Shown piece by piece: positions 1-8,152 of a stretch of 64,000 nt of DNA (position 1 is its first letter; each line of letters opens with the position of its first letter). Position numbers and translations under genes: made by a program. Below the pieces are notes generated by a model. The model did no database searches, was not told where the DNA came from, and saw only the letters and a list, made by a program, of their open reading frames with translations. This stretch comes from Flavobacteriaceae bacterium (lineage in GTDB: Bacteria > Bacteroidota > Bacteroidia > Flavobacteriales > Flavobacteriaceae). The stretch spans positions 81,536-145,535 of the forward strand of contig JABABD010000020.1 of the NCBI GenBank assembly GCA_014238425.1, in the 5' to 3' direction.

Positions 1-18
1 ACGAAAGAATTTAATCAT
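1..18 (-). CDS. DUF6090 family protein, N-terminal end only (runs off the window)
   Basis: Only the first six codons are inside the window; read on the minus strand they give MIKFFR, identical to the start of the neighbouring DUF6090 gene. The ATG lies 6 bases after that gene's stop codon, as expected for tandem paralogues in one transcript. The rest of the gene is off the left edge, so the family call is an inference from this short signature and the context. Confidence 0.6.
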
Positions 19-24
19 GAGTTT

Positions 25-774
25 TTAGTCTAAATCTGTTTGTAATCTTGGTAAGATCTTTTTGATGTTTATTTGGTTAGTCTCTAATTCTGCTATAGCA
101 TTTCTGTATAAGACGTCATAAGCAGCTAGTAAAACAGCAACTCTGGGTGTAAAATCTTTACCGTCGATATTGGCCCAAGTACTATTGTATAAATAACTAT
201 TGTTATAATTATCATCATATAATCGACCTATAATGTTATAGTGCTTTACAAAATCATCCAAATGATTACGATACTGATCTAAGACTTTTTCATTAATGTC
301 TTTATGATATTCCAATTCAGTGTAATAATCAGATAATGTTTGTTTAATCTCGTTCGGTAAAATATCAAATGCTCCAGTGGATTTTAAGTTAGAAAACGTA
401 TTGGTGTTGTATGCTGGTGAGCTATACCATCTTACCGGGAATTCATTTTGCATGATTTTGATTAAGGTATCCAAGGTTGACGGAGTAGCATAAGATCGCT
501 TTAATAATGTTTTATTAGTGCTGTGTCTTTGATACACTAATGGCATTGCTTCATAAATAAGCAGACTATCTGAAACAAGATCATTATAAACAGATTGTAG
601 GGCCGATTTTAGTTGAACATTCTCTTTTCTTTTTTCATTCCAATTATTAATCTGTAGCGCAATGAGAATACCAATAACAACGAGAATGATTTCACCAATA
701 GCGTATTTAAAGTATTTGCCTGTTTTTCCTGTTTCCATGAGGCTGTATCTTATTTTACGAAAGAACTTGATCAT
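25..774 (-). CDS. DUF6090 family membrane-anchored protein
   Basis: The 249-residue product has the family's characteristic N-terminus: MIKFFR, a basic linker, then KYAIGEIILVVIGILIALQI as a single membrane span (about residues 26-43) followed by NNWNE. The remaining 200 residues are mostly helical and charged and should lie on one side of the membrane. The family is very common in Flavobacteriaceae, usually in tandem copies, and has no established function that I know of. Its ATG overlaps the stop of a short upstream remnant frame (ATGA), and another family member starts 6 bases downstream, so it belongs to a tandem array. Confidence 0.85.
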   Translation of the reverse strand: MIKFFRKIRYSLMETGKTGKYFKYAIGEIILVVIGILIALQINNWNEKRKENVQLKSALQSVYNDLVSDSLLIYEAMPLVYQRHSTNKTLLKRSYATPSTLDTLIKIMQNEFPVRWYSSPAYNTNTFSNLKSTGAFDILPNEIKQTLSDYYTELEYHKDINEKVLDQYRNHLDDFVKHYNIIGRLYDDNYNNSYLYNSTWANIDGKDFTPRVAVLLAAYDVLYRNAIAELETNQINIKKILPRLQTDLD

Positions 775-875
775 TTATCTAAAATTATGTCAGGTCGAGC
801 GGAGTCGAGACCTATTTGAGACCTCTCGACTCCGCTCGAGGTGACAGCTATAATATGGCGAAAGAATTTAATCAT
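771..875 (-). pseudogene. Truncated DUF6090 start fused to a palindromic repeat (34 codons)
   Basis: On the minus strand an ATG, overlapping the stop of the cyclase gene as ATGA, opens a frame reading MIKFFRHIIA and then runs through the palindromic element at 789-845 until a TGA that itself overlaps the ATG of the 249-residue DUF6090 gene. MIKFFR is the invariant start of DUF6090 proteins, but the membrane span and body are missing. I read it as the residue of a family member in which a repeat replaced or followed the 5' end. It may still be translated and couple the flanking genes; that part is inference. Confidence 0.6.
789..845. repeat. Palindromic interspersed repeat, inverted pair
   Basis: The arms at 789-810 and 824-845 are 22 bases long and match as an inverted repeat except for two positions, with a 13-base centre. 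The core word CTCGACTCCGCTCGA is the same as in the single copies at 34803-34835 and 39852-39879. Such elements are scattered between genes in flavobacterial chromosomes. Here it lies inside a short open frame between two ATGA overlaps, so it would be transcribed and could fold into a long hairpin within the operon. Confidence 0.85.
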
Positions 876-1705
876 AACTCTTCATTTACTAAAGCTATTA
901 TCCTTAATGGCGCACCGCTACCTTCCTTTATTTTCATGGGTAGTGCAACAATTTCAAAATCCTTTGAAGGCAGTTTATCGAGATTAGCTACATTCTCAAA
1001 TGCCGGAATGTTTTCCGTAAGTAGTATGACATGGCTCCTAAAATATTCCGATTGCCCGTAATCTATACTAGGTGTGTCTATTCCTATAGCATTAATTATC
1101 CTGTTTTTAACCAACCACGATGCTGCTTCAGGAGAAAGTCCAGGAAAATGCAATAACTTAATAACATCGGAACCGCGCTGGTCTGTACCTAAATACTTCA
1201 ATTTATCTGGATAGTATGTTGAATGTCCTGTTTCTAATAGTACAATGCTTCCATCAGGAATTTGACCATTCACCTTCTCCCATTCCAAAAAATCTTGAAT
1301 GCTTATACGATAATCTGGGTTTTGCAATGCTTTTTTAGAAACATCTATTTTTATAGCACTGCCCACTAATTTTTCTAAGGGAATCTGATCGACAGATTGC
1401 TTGCCTTTTGCAAAATGAATCGGGGCATCTATATGTGTACCGCCATGTTCGGCCGTTTCAAAATTGTTAGCTGCGTAAAAAAATCCCTTGTCAGTATCTC
1501 CTTTTGCCACTACTTCTAGCTGGAACTCTTTAGCTGTAACCCAATACACCGTTTCATCAGAAAATGTATGTGTTAAGTCTATAATATTGGTTTTGGTGAA
1601 AGATTCCTTTTTAGATGTAGCGTCCGTTTTTGTCTCTTTACCAGCATTAGAGCATGATAGCACTAAACAGATTACTATTAAGGCATTAAATAATTTAAGT
1701 TTCAT
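872..1705 (-). CDS. Cyclase family lipoprotein (kynurenine-formamidase-like hydrolase)
   Basis: The 277-residue product begins with a lipoprotein signal (lipobox LVLSC, Cys18) and contains HGGTHIDAPIHF at residues 87-98, the metal-binding HxGTHxDxPxH motif of the cyclase/kynurenine formamidase fold. These enzymes use a divalent metal to hydrolyse amides or lactones; the substrate here cannot be told. Lipidation predicts anchoring to the periplasmic or outer membrane rather than a cytosolic tryptophan-catabolic role. No tryptophan genes are nearby; the upstream neighbour, 19 bases away, is a secreted M28 peptidase. The stop overlaps the start of the next short frame. Confidence 0.85.
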   Translation of the reverse strand: MKLKLFNALIVICLVLSCSNAGKETKTDATSKKESFTKTNIIDLTHTFSDETVYWVTAKEFQLEVVAKGDTDKGFFYAANNFETAEHGGTHIDAPIHFAKGKQSVDQIPLEKLVGSAIKIDVSKKALQNPDYRISIQDFLEWEKVNGQIPDGSIVLLETGHSTYYPDKLKYLGTDQRGSDVIKLLHFPGLSPEAASWLVKNRIINAIGIDTPSIDYGQSEYFRSHVILLTENIPAFENVANLDKLPSKDFEIVALPMKIKEGSGAPLRIIALVNEEL

Positions 1706-1724
1706 AATAATTTAAACGTTTAAT

Positions 1725-3227
1725 CTAGTCCTTGATCGGAGTGTTCTTGTACAATGCCTTTGATGCTTCCTCATATTTATCGCCAGACACCCATGTAGGT
1801 GTGGCCACGTCATTACCAATATTACGGCCTGATAAGACATAAGCCCTAAAAAATTTCAACAAGTAATCATAATCCAAGGTGTTTGCCTCATCTCCAGGTC
1901 GATGATAGTACTTGGTGACATCGCCATTAAAAGCCGTGAAACCCATCGAAAAGGTAGGTGCTGGAATCCCTTTTTTGGCAAAATTCACATTATCACTACG
2001 ATCAAAAAGACCTTGTTCTTTTGCGGGATCTTCAATAGCTGTAAGCCCAAACACAGATGCCGCAGACTCTATGTTCTTTTGCGCTGTGGTTCTTGTCAGA
2101 CCTACAATAGTGGCTAAAGAGGTGTCGTTGTAACCTCCATTATCGCTATTAAAACAATATACCATCTGCTTTAACGGCAGTACAGGATTTTCAACATAAA
2201 ACTCACTACCTAATAATCCCTTTTCTTCTCCTGTAAACAAAATGAACAATGCTGATCGCTTTGTTGGGTATTTTGCTAAATTCTCGGCCATACTCAATAC
2301 TGTCGTTGTCCCAACAGCATTATCTCTAGCACCATTATAAATGGTATCGCCAGTTTCATCAGGTGTGCCAATACCAACATGATCGTAATGTGCAGAATAT
2401 ATAATGTATTCATCCTTTAAATTAGGGTCCGTTCCTTCGACCACGCCAATAATGTTTTGAGATATAACTGGTTCTTCTTGCTTCTCATTAACGGACATTT
2501 TTATGGGTATTGTACTTGCCCCTTGAAGTGTATTGGCCATTGCATGTTCTTTATCAAGAACCCAAATATGTGGTGCTTGTTTGTCGTAATCCTTATTGTC
2601 TTTACCATCCTCATCCTTGGCAACCATAAGTTGCGGTTCATTAAAGTTATGTTGAATAAATCCCCATATATTATCATCGGCATTCAGTAATTCAACAATG
2701 GCTAGTACACCATTATCTTTTGCCAATTTTTGTTTTTTGGATCTGAGCCTAAAAGCCGCTCTAGCGTCCTTAGCTTCAGGGCCACCTGCTTTTATGACTA
2801 CAACTTTTCCTTGCATGTTTTTTCCAGAATAATCTTCTTCTAAACCATAGTTAAGATAAATGGCATCACCTGTGTTCTCAATTGGTGATGGAAAAATAAA
2901 GGCATAATTATCAATCTTGTTATTATTGATTTCTATAGATACCTTACTAGGTGGAGAGACTCTTTTGAGTTCTACATCTTGGTAATATGTTCCTGTTTTA
3001 GGGTTTGGTTTCACGCCATAGCTTCTAAATCTGTTAGCCAAATAAGAGGCCGCAATTTTAAGTTCTGGTGATCCAGTAGCTCTTCCTTTTAATACGTCGT
3101 CTGCCAAGAAATAAATATGACCTTCGATATCAGATTTACTAACGGTCTCAATTACTTTGTCCTTTTCGCTTTGTGCAGATAGTGTAAAAGCACCAAAAAG
3201 GGCCATTAATAATAAGAATTGTTTCAT
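1725..3227 (-). CDS. Secreted M28 family zinc peptidase with PA domain
   Basis: The 500-residue protein has a cleavable signal peptide (MKQFLLLMALFGAFTLSAQ). Residues about 110-260 resemble a protease-associated insert. The two-zinc catalytic domain follows: SAHYDH with His280, NGARDN with Asp302, TGEE at 332-335 supplying the base and a ligand, Asp362 in FNSDNGG, and His442 in YYHRPGDE. All the expected M28 metal ligands are present, so it should be an active exported aminopeptidase or carboxypeptidase. It is followed closely by the cyclase lipoprotein. Length and layout are normal for bacterial members of the family. Confidence 0.92.
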   Translation of the reverse strand: MKQFLLLMALFGAFTLSAQSEKDKVIETVSKSDIEGHIYFLADDVLKGRATGSPELKIAASYLANRFRSYGVKPNPKTGTYYQDVELKRVSPPSKVSIEINNNKIDNYAFIFPSPIENTGDAIYLNYGLEEDYSGKNMQGKVVVIKAGGPEAKDARAAFRLRSKKQKLAKDNGVLAIVELLNADDNIWGFIQHNFNEPQLMVAKDEDGKDNKDYDKQAPHIWVLDKEHAMANTLQGASTIPIKMSVNEKQEEPVISQNIIGVVEGTDPNLKDEYIIYSAHYDHVGIGTPDETGDTIYNGARDNAVGTTTVLSMAENLAKYPTKRSALFILFTGEEKGLLGSEFYVENPVLPLKQMVYCFNSDNGGYNDTSLATIVGLTRTTAQKNIESAASVFGLTAIEDPAKEQGLFDRSDNVNFAKKGIPAPTFSMGFTAFNGDVTKYYHRPGDEANTLDYDYLLKFFRAYVLSGRNIGNDVATPTWVSGDKYEEASKALYKNTPIKD

Positions 3228-3265
3228 GATCTATTGTTGTTTATATAATTGTAGTTATTTCTTTT

Positions 3266-3457
3266 TTATCCCATTTCGCCATCACCGTCAATGTCCATTT
3301 GCACATGCTTCTCTAAGGCCACTAATGTCTTTCTGAGAAGGTCTTTCGTTTTAGCAAGCTCATCTTCCAGTTGCCCCACTCGATCTTCCAGACTATTCGC
3401 TTGCTCTTGTTGTTTTTCTAATTCATCTTGCTGTAATAAATCCCAAAATATGCCCAT
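3266..3457 (-). CDS. Small coiled-coil protein with acidic DxDGDG tail
   Basis: This 63-residue protein has no signal peptide. Residues 10-52 are rich in Glu, Gln, Lys and Leu with heptad-like spacing and probably form a coiled coil. The C-terminus DIDGDGEMG looks like the Ca2+-binding loop of an EF hand but lacks the flanking helices. It lies 38 bases upstream of the M28 peptidase on the same strand and may share its transcript. I believe short proteins of this type are conserved in flavobacteria, but I know of no function. Confidence 0.65.
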   Translation of the reverse strand: MGIFWDLLQQDELEKQQEQANSLEDRVGQLEDELAKTKDLLRKTLVALEKHVQMDIDGDGEMG

Positions 3458-3462
3458 AGTTT

Positions 3463-3603
3463 TTAAATGATTTTATCTGTGTTCAACCTAATAGTAATAA
3501 CCTTGATTTCAAATATGATTTCGCCAATGATATATAGAGGGTATTCCGAAAACGTGTTTTCGGAGAATGGTCGCTGAAGAATGCGACGAAAGAACTTGAT
3601 CAT
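3463..3603 (-). pseudogene. DUF6090 5'-end remnant (46 codons)
   Basis: A minus-strand ATG at 3603 opens MIKFFRRILQ, and about twenty residues later the frame reads YPLYIIGEIIFEIKVITI, which aligns with the YFKYAIGEIILVVIGILIAL membrane segment of the intact gene at 25-774. The frame then stops after 46 codons, 5 bases before the small coiled-coil gene. It is a decayed or internally deleted DUF6090 head. It accounts for part of the 333-base gap between 3458 and 3790; the rest, 3604-3742, holds nothing I recognise. Confidence 0.65.
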
Positions 3604-3742
3604 TTGCTTGCAGTTAGAAGCAAGTTAGGTTGATGATTAGTTGAGGTCAATTACAACTATCTGTATCTAAATCGTTTTAAATGTTACAAATAGTTGCGAT
3701 TTTGAAAGTTACACAAATTAACATTAGCGACATCATATGGCA

Positions 3743-3773
3743 CAAAAAACCACTCAAGCTTATTTGAGCGGTC
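3743..3773 (-). terminator. Rho-independent terminator of the S9 peptidase gene
   Basis: Read on the minus strand, an imperfect 9-bp stem (one A-C mismatch; arms 3749-3757 and 3764-3772) is followed by a run of six T. It lies 18 bases beyond the stop codon of the peptidase gene. Confidence 0.6.
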
Positions 3774-3790
3774 TTATCTATTTTTTTTAA

Positions 3791-6241
3791 TTAATCTTTC
3801 AATTCCTTTTGATTGTCTATTGGAGATTCTCCTTTGTTTTTTACATATTTTTCCAGCCATTGATCCTGCTCCCATAATAAATGTAGTACAGATTCCTTAG
3901 CGCGATAACCATGACTTTCTTTTGGCAGCATAACCAATCTCGCCGTGGCTCCTAAACCTTTCAACGCATTAAAATAACGCTCGCTTTGTAGTGGGTAGGT
4001 CCCAGAATTGTTATCTGCTACACCATGCACCAAAAGTAATGGAGTTTTCATTTTATCGGCATGCATAAATGGCGACATGTTATAATACACGTCTGGTGCT
4101 TCCCAATAACTACGTTCTTCACTTTGGAAACCGAAAGGCGTGAGCGTTCTGTTATACGCGCCACTTCGTGCAATACCTGCAGCAAATAAATTAGAATGCG
4201 ATAGTAAATTAGCCGTCATAAAAGCACCATAAGAGTGGCCTCCAACGCCAACACGATTTCTATCAATGTAACCCATAGCATCTACGGCATCAATGGCCGC
4301 TTTACCATTAGCCACTAATTGTGTTCTGAAGTTGTCATTAGGCTGTTCATCACCTTCCCCCACAATTGGGAAGGACGCATCATCTAATACCACATAACCT
4401 CTCGTAACCCAATAAATCATAGAACCGTAATATGGATATGTAAATTCATTGGCGTTCTTAGTAGATTGAGACGCACTGCTTTTGTCTTTAAACTCTCTTG
4501 GATACGCCCATAAAACCATCGGCATTTTTTCTTTTTTGATCTTATCATATCCTGCCGGTAAATACAAAGTTCCTGAGAGTTCTAATCCATCATCACGTTT
4601 ATAAGTAATTACCTCTTTATGTACATCCTGTATACTCGCAAACGGGTTTTTAAATTCTGTAATTTGAGTGAGCTTATCTTTTTTGATGTTTCGTATATAA
4701 TAATTAGGATACTCCGTTGGCGATTCTATACGAACTAAAATCTCACCTTTTTTTATATCTATAGCTTGCTGTAAGTTTTCTAGTTTATCGGTATATGCAG
4801 ATTCGTATAAGCGCTTGGTTTTACCCGTTTTTATATTCATGGCATCTATAAAAGGAAACTGTCCTTTCTTGCTATGGCCATCTCCCATAAGGTAGAGCTC
4901 ATTGTTTTCAATGGTTAAAACATTACGTCCATAAGTATTTTCTTGCGTTACAAAATCACCTGGGTCGCTATAGACATCTTGGTAATTACGGTCTGTAATA
5001 ATCTTTCCTTCATTTTTACTATTGGATGGGTTGAATAAATAAATCTTGGTATTTCGTGTATTCCACCAATAATCATACGCCAAAGCGGTTTTTGAATCTC
5101 CCCATTGTATGCCACTAAAACGACCAATGGTTTTTAAAACTTCTTTTGGGGTTGACGTAAAAGGCGCTTCTTGCATATACACCTGGTCGCGATATGCCAC
5201 ATCTACTTCGGGGTCTCCACTATCTAAGACTTCAGCCCAAACCAATGTTGCTGAAACATCATCACGCCATTGCATACGTCTTTTACCTTTCCGAGCTGAC
5301 ATGAATCCTTTTGGTAATTCTTCTATAAGCGGCACTTCATTAACGGTCTTTACTTCGGTTCCATTAGTATCATAAATCACGGATGTTTGCGGAAAACGAC
5401 GATAAGGCACGATATAAGAAAATGGTTTTTCAATAGTTGTCACCATCCAATATTTTCCATCTGGCGACGCTGAAATACCACTATACATGGCTGCTTCTTT
5501 CCACGGTGTGATTTTTCCGTCTAAATTTAATTGTATTAAACTGGCAGTCGCCAATTGTTCAAAATTGAACACATCGTTTGGATTCTGAAGCAAATCTTGA
5601 TACGTGCGGTTTTGAGCTTTGGAACCATCACTTGTTGAAATTGTAGGGCCTGTAGGTACAGCTTCTGCTGCATTAATGAGTTCTTTTCTACTATCAGGAA
5701 TAACCTTTACTAATAGACTAGAACCATCTTTAAACCATCGCAACGGATTTCCCATATTGGCGTTCAACGGTGGTGTAGATAATTTTGAAACCGACGCCGA
5801 AGCAATATCGAGTATCCATACCTCTACGCCATTTTCTACCGTATTGGTCACGGCCATTTTAGATTCGTCAGGTGACCAACTAAAATTGCTCAATTTAGCA
5901 TTATCAGGCAAGCCCTTTATTTGTTGCGCTTCTTTTTCTGATATGCCCTTTATCTTCACATTATTAAAGTAAGTTGTGCGGCTACCAATATTTGTTTTCG
6001 GGTTAATTCGTAATCCGCCTAAGCGCAACTCCTTTTCAGACAATGTTGCAATATCTTTATAGCTATCGCGATACAAAAGAATCATTTTGTCGCCATCAGA
6101 ATTCATTACCACACTTGGAGCTCTTGGAACATCAACAAGATCCAGGATTTCTTTTGGTGGTTTTTGGTATTTAAGATTGATTTGCGCAAAACTGCTAGAA
6201 ATAAATAGCAATGCGACTAGCGTGAACAGAAGTTTTTTCAT
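3791..6241 (-). CDS. Secreted S9 family peptidase (prolyl oligopeptidase / glutamyl endopeptidase type)
   Basis: The 816-residue protein has a signal peptide (MKKLLFTLVALLFISSSFAQ), a long N-terminal beta-propeller-like region (to about residue 530), and an alpha/beta-hydrolase domain. The nucleophile lies in GGHSYGAF (Ser670), with Asp743 in VHGVAD and His777 in ESHGYR completing the triad. The layout resembles the S9D glutamyl endopeptidase group. It should cleave oligopeptides in the periplasm or outside the cell. Its neighbours on the same strand are also exported hydrolases, which suggests peptide scavenging, but it has its own terminator. Confidence 0.9.
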   Translation of the reverse strand: MKKLLFTLVALLFISSSFAQINLKYQKPPKEILDLVDVPRAPSVVMNSDGDKMILLYRDSYKDIATLSEKELRLGGLRINPKTNIGSRTTYFNNVKIKGISEKEAQQIKGLPDNAKLSNFSWSPDESKMAVTNTVENGVEVWILDIASASVSKLSTPPLNANMGNPLRWFKDGSSLLVKVIPDSRKELINAAEAVPTGPTISTSDGSKAQNRTYQDLLQNPNDVFNFEQLATASLIQLNLDGKITPWKEAAMYSGISASPDGKYWMVTTIEKPFSYIVPYRRFPQTSVIYDTNGTEVKTVNEVPLIEELPKGFMSARKGKRRMQWRDDVSATLVWAEVLDSGDPEVDVAYRDQVYMQEAPFTSTPKEVLKTIGRFSGIQWGDSKTALAYDYWWNTRNTKIYLFNPSNSKNEGKIITDRNYQDVYSDPGDFVTQENTYGRNVLTIENNELYLMGDGHSKKGQFPFIDAMNIKTGKTKRLYESAYTDKLENLQQAIDIKKGEILVRIESPTEYPNYYIRNIKKDKLTQITEFKNPFASIQDVHKEVITYKRDDGLELSGTLYLPAGYDKIKKEKMPMVLWAYPREFKDKSSASQSTKNANEFTYPYYGSMIYWVTRGYVVLDDASFPIVGEGDEQPNDNFRTQLVANGKAAIDAVDAMGYIDRNRVGVGGHSYGAFMTANLLSHSNLFAAGIARSGAYNRTLTPFGFQSEERSYWEAPDVYYNMSPFMHADKMKTPLLLVHGVADNNSGTYPLQSERYFNALKGLGATARLVMLPKESHGYRAKESVLHLLWEQDQWLEKYVKNKGESPIDNQKELKD

Positions 6242-6311
6242 TAGAAATAGTTTTGTTTAAAGTTACTGAAAAAGCAAGTGTGAGAATGTTAATTTTATGT
6301 AAGAATATAGA

Positions 6312-7391
6312 CTACTCTTTATAAATACCGATAGTTAGCTTCCCTTTGTCATTCATAGTTGCGCGGTACATTCCTGAGGTATTGAATTCCATAGCCACAT
6401 TACCATTATGATCTACCGCAACAATGCCTCCAGTACCACCTAATTTTGTCAGCTTATTTTGGATGACTTCTTTAGAGGCTTCTTGCAAAGACAAGCCTTT
6501 ATATTCCATCAACGCTGAAATATCATAGGCGACCATACCTCTAATAAAATACTCGCCCCAACCCGTACTTGAAACGGCACATGTTGCATTGTTAGCATAG
6601 GTACCTGCGCCTATAATTGGTGCATCTCCGATACGTCCCCATCGCTTATTGGTCATACCTCCTGTTGAGGTGCCTGCAGCCAAATTGCCATTCTTGTCTA
6701 GTGCTGCACAACCTACGGTTCCATATTTATAGTTTTGGATATCCTCATCATAAAACGCTGATTTATCATCGTGGTCTAATTCTATTTTTTCTTTTTCCTT
6801 AGCGTTTCTTACTGAATTCAAGCGCCTATCTGTATGGAAATAACTCGGATCTACAATCGGTAAGCCCTGCTCTTTAGCAAATGTTTCGGCACCACTTCCT
6901 GCCATCATCACATGAGGGGAATTGTCCATAACAGCGCGCGCTAAATCAATCGGATTTCTAACATTAGTGGTTCCCGCGGATGCTCCAGCATTCAGTGTTT
7001 TTCCATCCATGATAGAAGCATCTAATTCATTAGTTTCAGCATTGGTAAAAACAGCACCTTTTCCTGCATTGAATAAAGGAGAATCTTCCATCACATTTAT
7101 GGTCTTGGTCACAGCATCGAGACTCGTGCCTCCATTTTTAAGAACTTCATAACCCACACGAATGGCCTCTTCTAATTTTTGCTTATAAGCAGCTTCGCGT
7201 TCTGGCGTCATGTTTTTTTTCAGGATCGTGCCTGCACCACCATGAATTACAATAGAGAATTCAGCTTTTTCATCGGTTTGATTCAACGCATATTCAGAAT
7301 CAGAATCCGACTCAGATCTGTGATGTTCGCCGCCTTCTTTACAATTAGCAAAAGCGATTATAAACGTAAAAAGATAAATGATTTTTTTCAT
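6312..7391 (-). CDS. Isoaspartyl peptidase / L-asparaginase, lipoprotein
   Basis: This is an Ntn-hydrolase that is cleaved autocatalytically before a threonine. The cleavage site YGTVGCAALD places the nucleophile at Thr225, and the substrate-binding region GAGTYANN and the N-terminal HGGAGT are present. I chose the ATG at 7391 because it gives a classical lipoprotein signal (MKKIIYLF... FANC, Cys17); the frame stays open upstream to 7430 but that extension would bury the signal. At 359 residues it has the normal length. It should hydrolyse beta-aspartyl dipeptides, and asparagine more weakly, outside the inner membrane. Confidence 0.9.
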   Translation of the reverse strand: MKKIIYLFTFIIAFANCKEGGEHHRSESDSDSEYALNQTDEKAEFSIVIHGGAGTILKKNMTPEREAAYKQKLEEAIRVGYEVLKNGGTSLDAVTKTINVMEDSPLFNAGKGAVFTNAETNELDASIMDGKTLNAGASAGTTNVRNPIDLARAVMDNSPHVMMAGSGAETFAKEQGLPIVDPSYFHTDRRLNSVRNAKEKEKIELDHDDKSAFYDEDIQNYKYGTVGCAALDKNGNLAAGTSTGGMTNKRWGRIGDAPIIGAGTYANNATCAVSSTGWGEYFIRGMVAYDISALMEYKGLSLQEASKEVIQNKLTKLGGTGGIVAVDHNGNVAMEFNTSGMYRATMNDKGKLTIGIYKE

Positions 7392-7574
7392 GACTTTAAA
7401 AGATTGAATAGTTGTCATAAAGTTACTCATTATATAGATTTAAATATCTATAATTAGAAAAATGCTAAGCAATTTTTGCTTTATAAAATTATGCTTTTCA
7501 TCGAAAAGTAGCTGGAAAGAGAATCTTTAAGTACAATTAAAACCGTATATAAGTAGCATCCTAAATTGTTACTT

Positions 7575-8072
7575 ATGTCTTTTTTTACACTACGTCGTTC
7601 ATCACTTTTATTAGGAACTACATTGATTGTCCTATTTTTCTCTTCTTGTTCTAAGGATGATTCAACTATAGATGATACTGATACAGTAACAACAGAAGAA
7701 GCTATTCTTGAAAATGAGATTCTAGAGTTGGTAAATGCGCACCGGAATAGTATTGGGAAAAATTCTCTTGCTTTAAACAATCGCGCTTCAGAATTAGCTC
7801 AAGAACATACACTATACATGATTAATAAAGGAGGCATTAGTCATGATAATTTTAATGAAAGAGCAGATATCTTGTTTCAAGAGGAAAATGCATATAGTGT
7901 TGGCGAAAATGTTGCGGCAGGTTATGCTACGGCTCAAAGTGTTATGACAGGTTGGTTAAATAGTACAGGACATCGCGATAATATTGAAGGAGACTATACC
8001 CATATTGGTGTTAGTGCCATTAAAAACTCTTCAGGCACATATTACTACACACAGCTATTCTTAAAGAAATAA
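7575..8072 (+). CDS. CAP (SCP/PR-1) domain lipoprotein
   Basis: The 165-residue lipoprotein (lipobox FFSSC, Cys25) is followed by an acidic linker and one CAP domain. Visible CAP signatures are SHDNFNERA, GENVAAG and GHRDNI, which supply the His/Glu tetrad of the family cleft. The ATG at 7575 is preferred to an upstream TTG because it begins just before the basic signal segment. Bacterial CAP proteins are envelope-attached; the biochemical role of most is unknown. It stands alone between divergent and unrelated genes. Confidence 0.85.
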   Translation: MSFFTLRRSSLLLGTTLIVLFFSSCSKDDSTIDDTDTVTTEEAILENEILELVNAHRNSIGKNSLALNNRASELAQEHTLYMINKGGISHDNFNERADILFQEENAYSVGENVAAGYATAQSVMTGWLNSTGHRDNIEGDYTHIGVSAIKNSSGTYYYTQLFLKK

Positions 8073-8086
8073 TTACAGTCTAATTT

Positions 8087-8118
8087 TTTCTTATCCAGCA
8101 ATTATTCTTGTAAATTTG
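8087..8118 (+). promoter_or_regulatory. Flavobacterial-type promoter of the aldehyde dehydrogenase gene
   Basis: TTTC at 8087-8090, a 20-base spacer and TAAATTTG at 8111-8118 fit the Bacteroidota consensus TTTG-N19-TAnnTTTG with one mismatch. It lies about 35 bases before the start codon. Confidence 0.55.
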
Positions 8119-8152
8119 CGCCCTATAAACAAGGCAAAATTTAGAATTATAA

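Noticed and set aside
1902..2133. Plus-strand frames inside the M28 peptidase gene
   Set aside because: They are shadows of a gene with full catalytic motifs.
7481..7780. Minus-strand frame of 99 codons over the CAP-protein gene
   Set aside because: It overlaps a well-supported lipoprotein gene on the other strand and shows no recognisable features.
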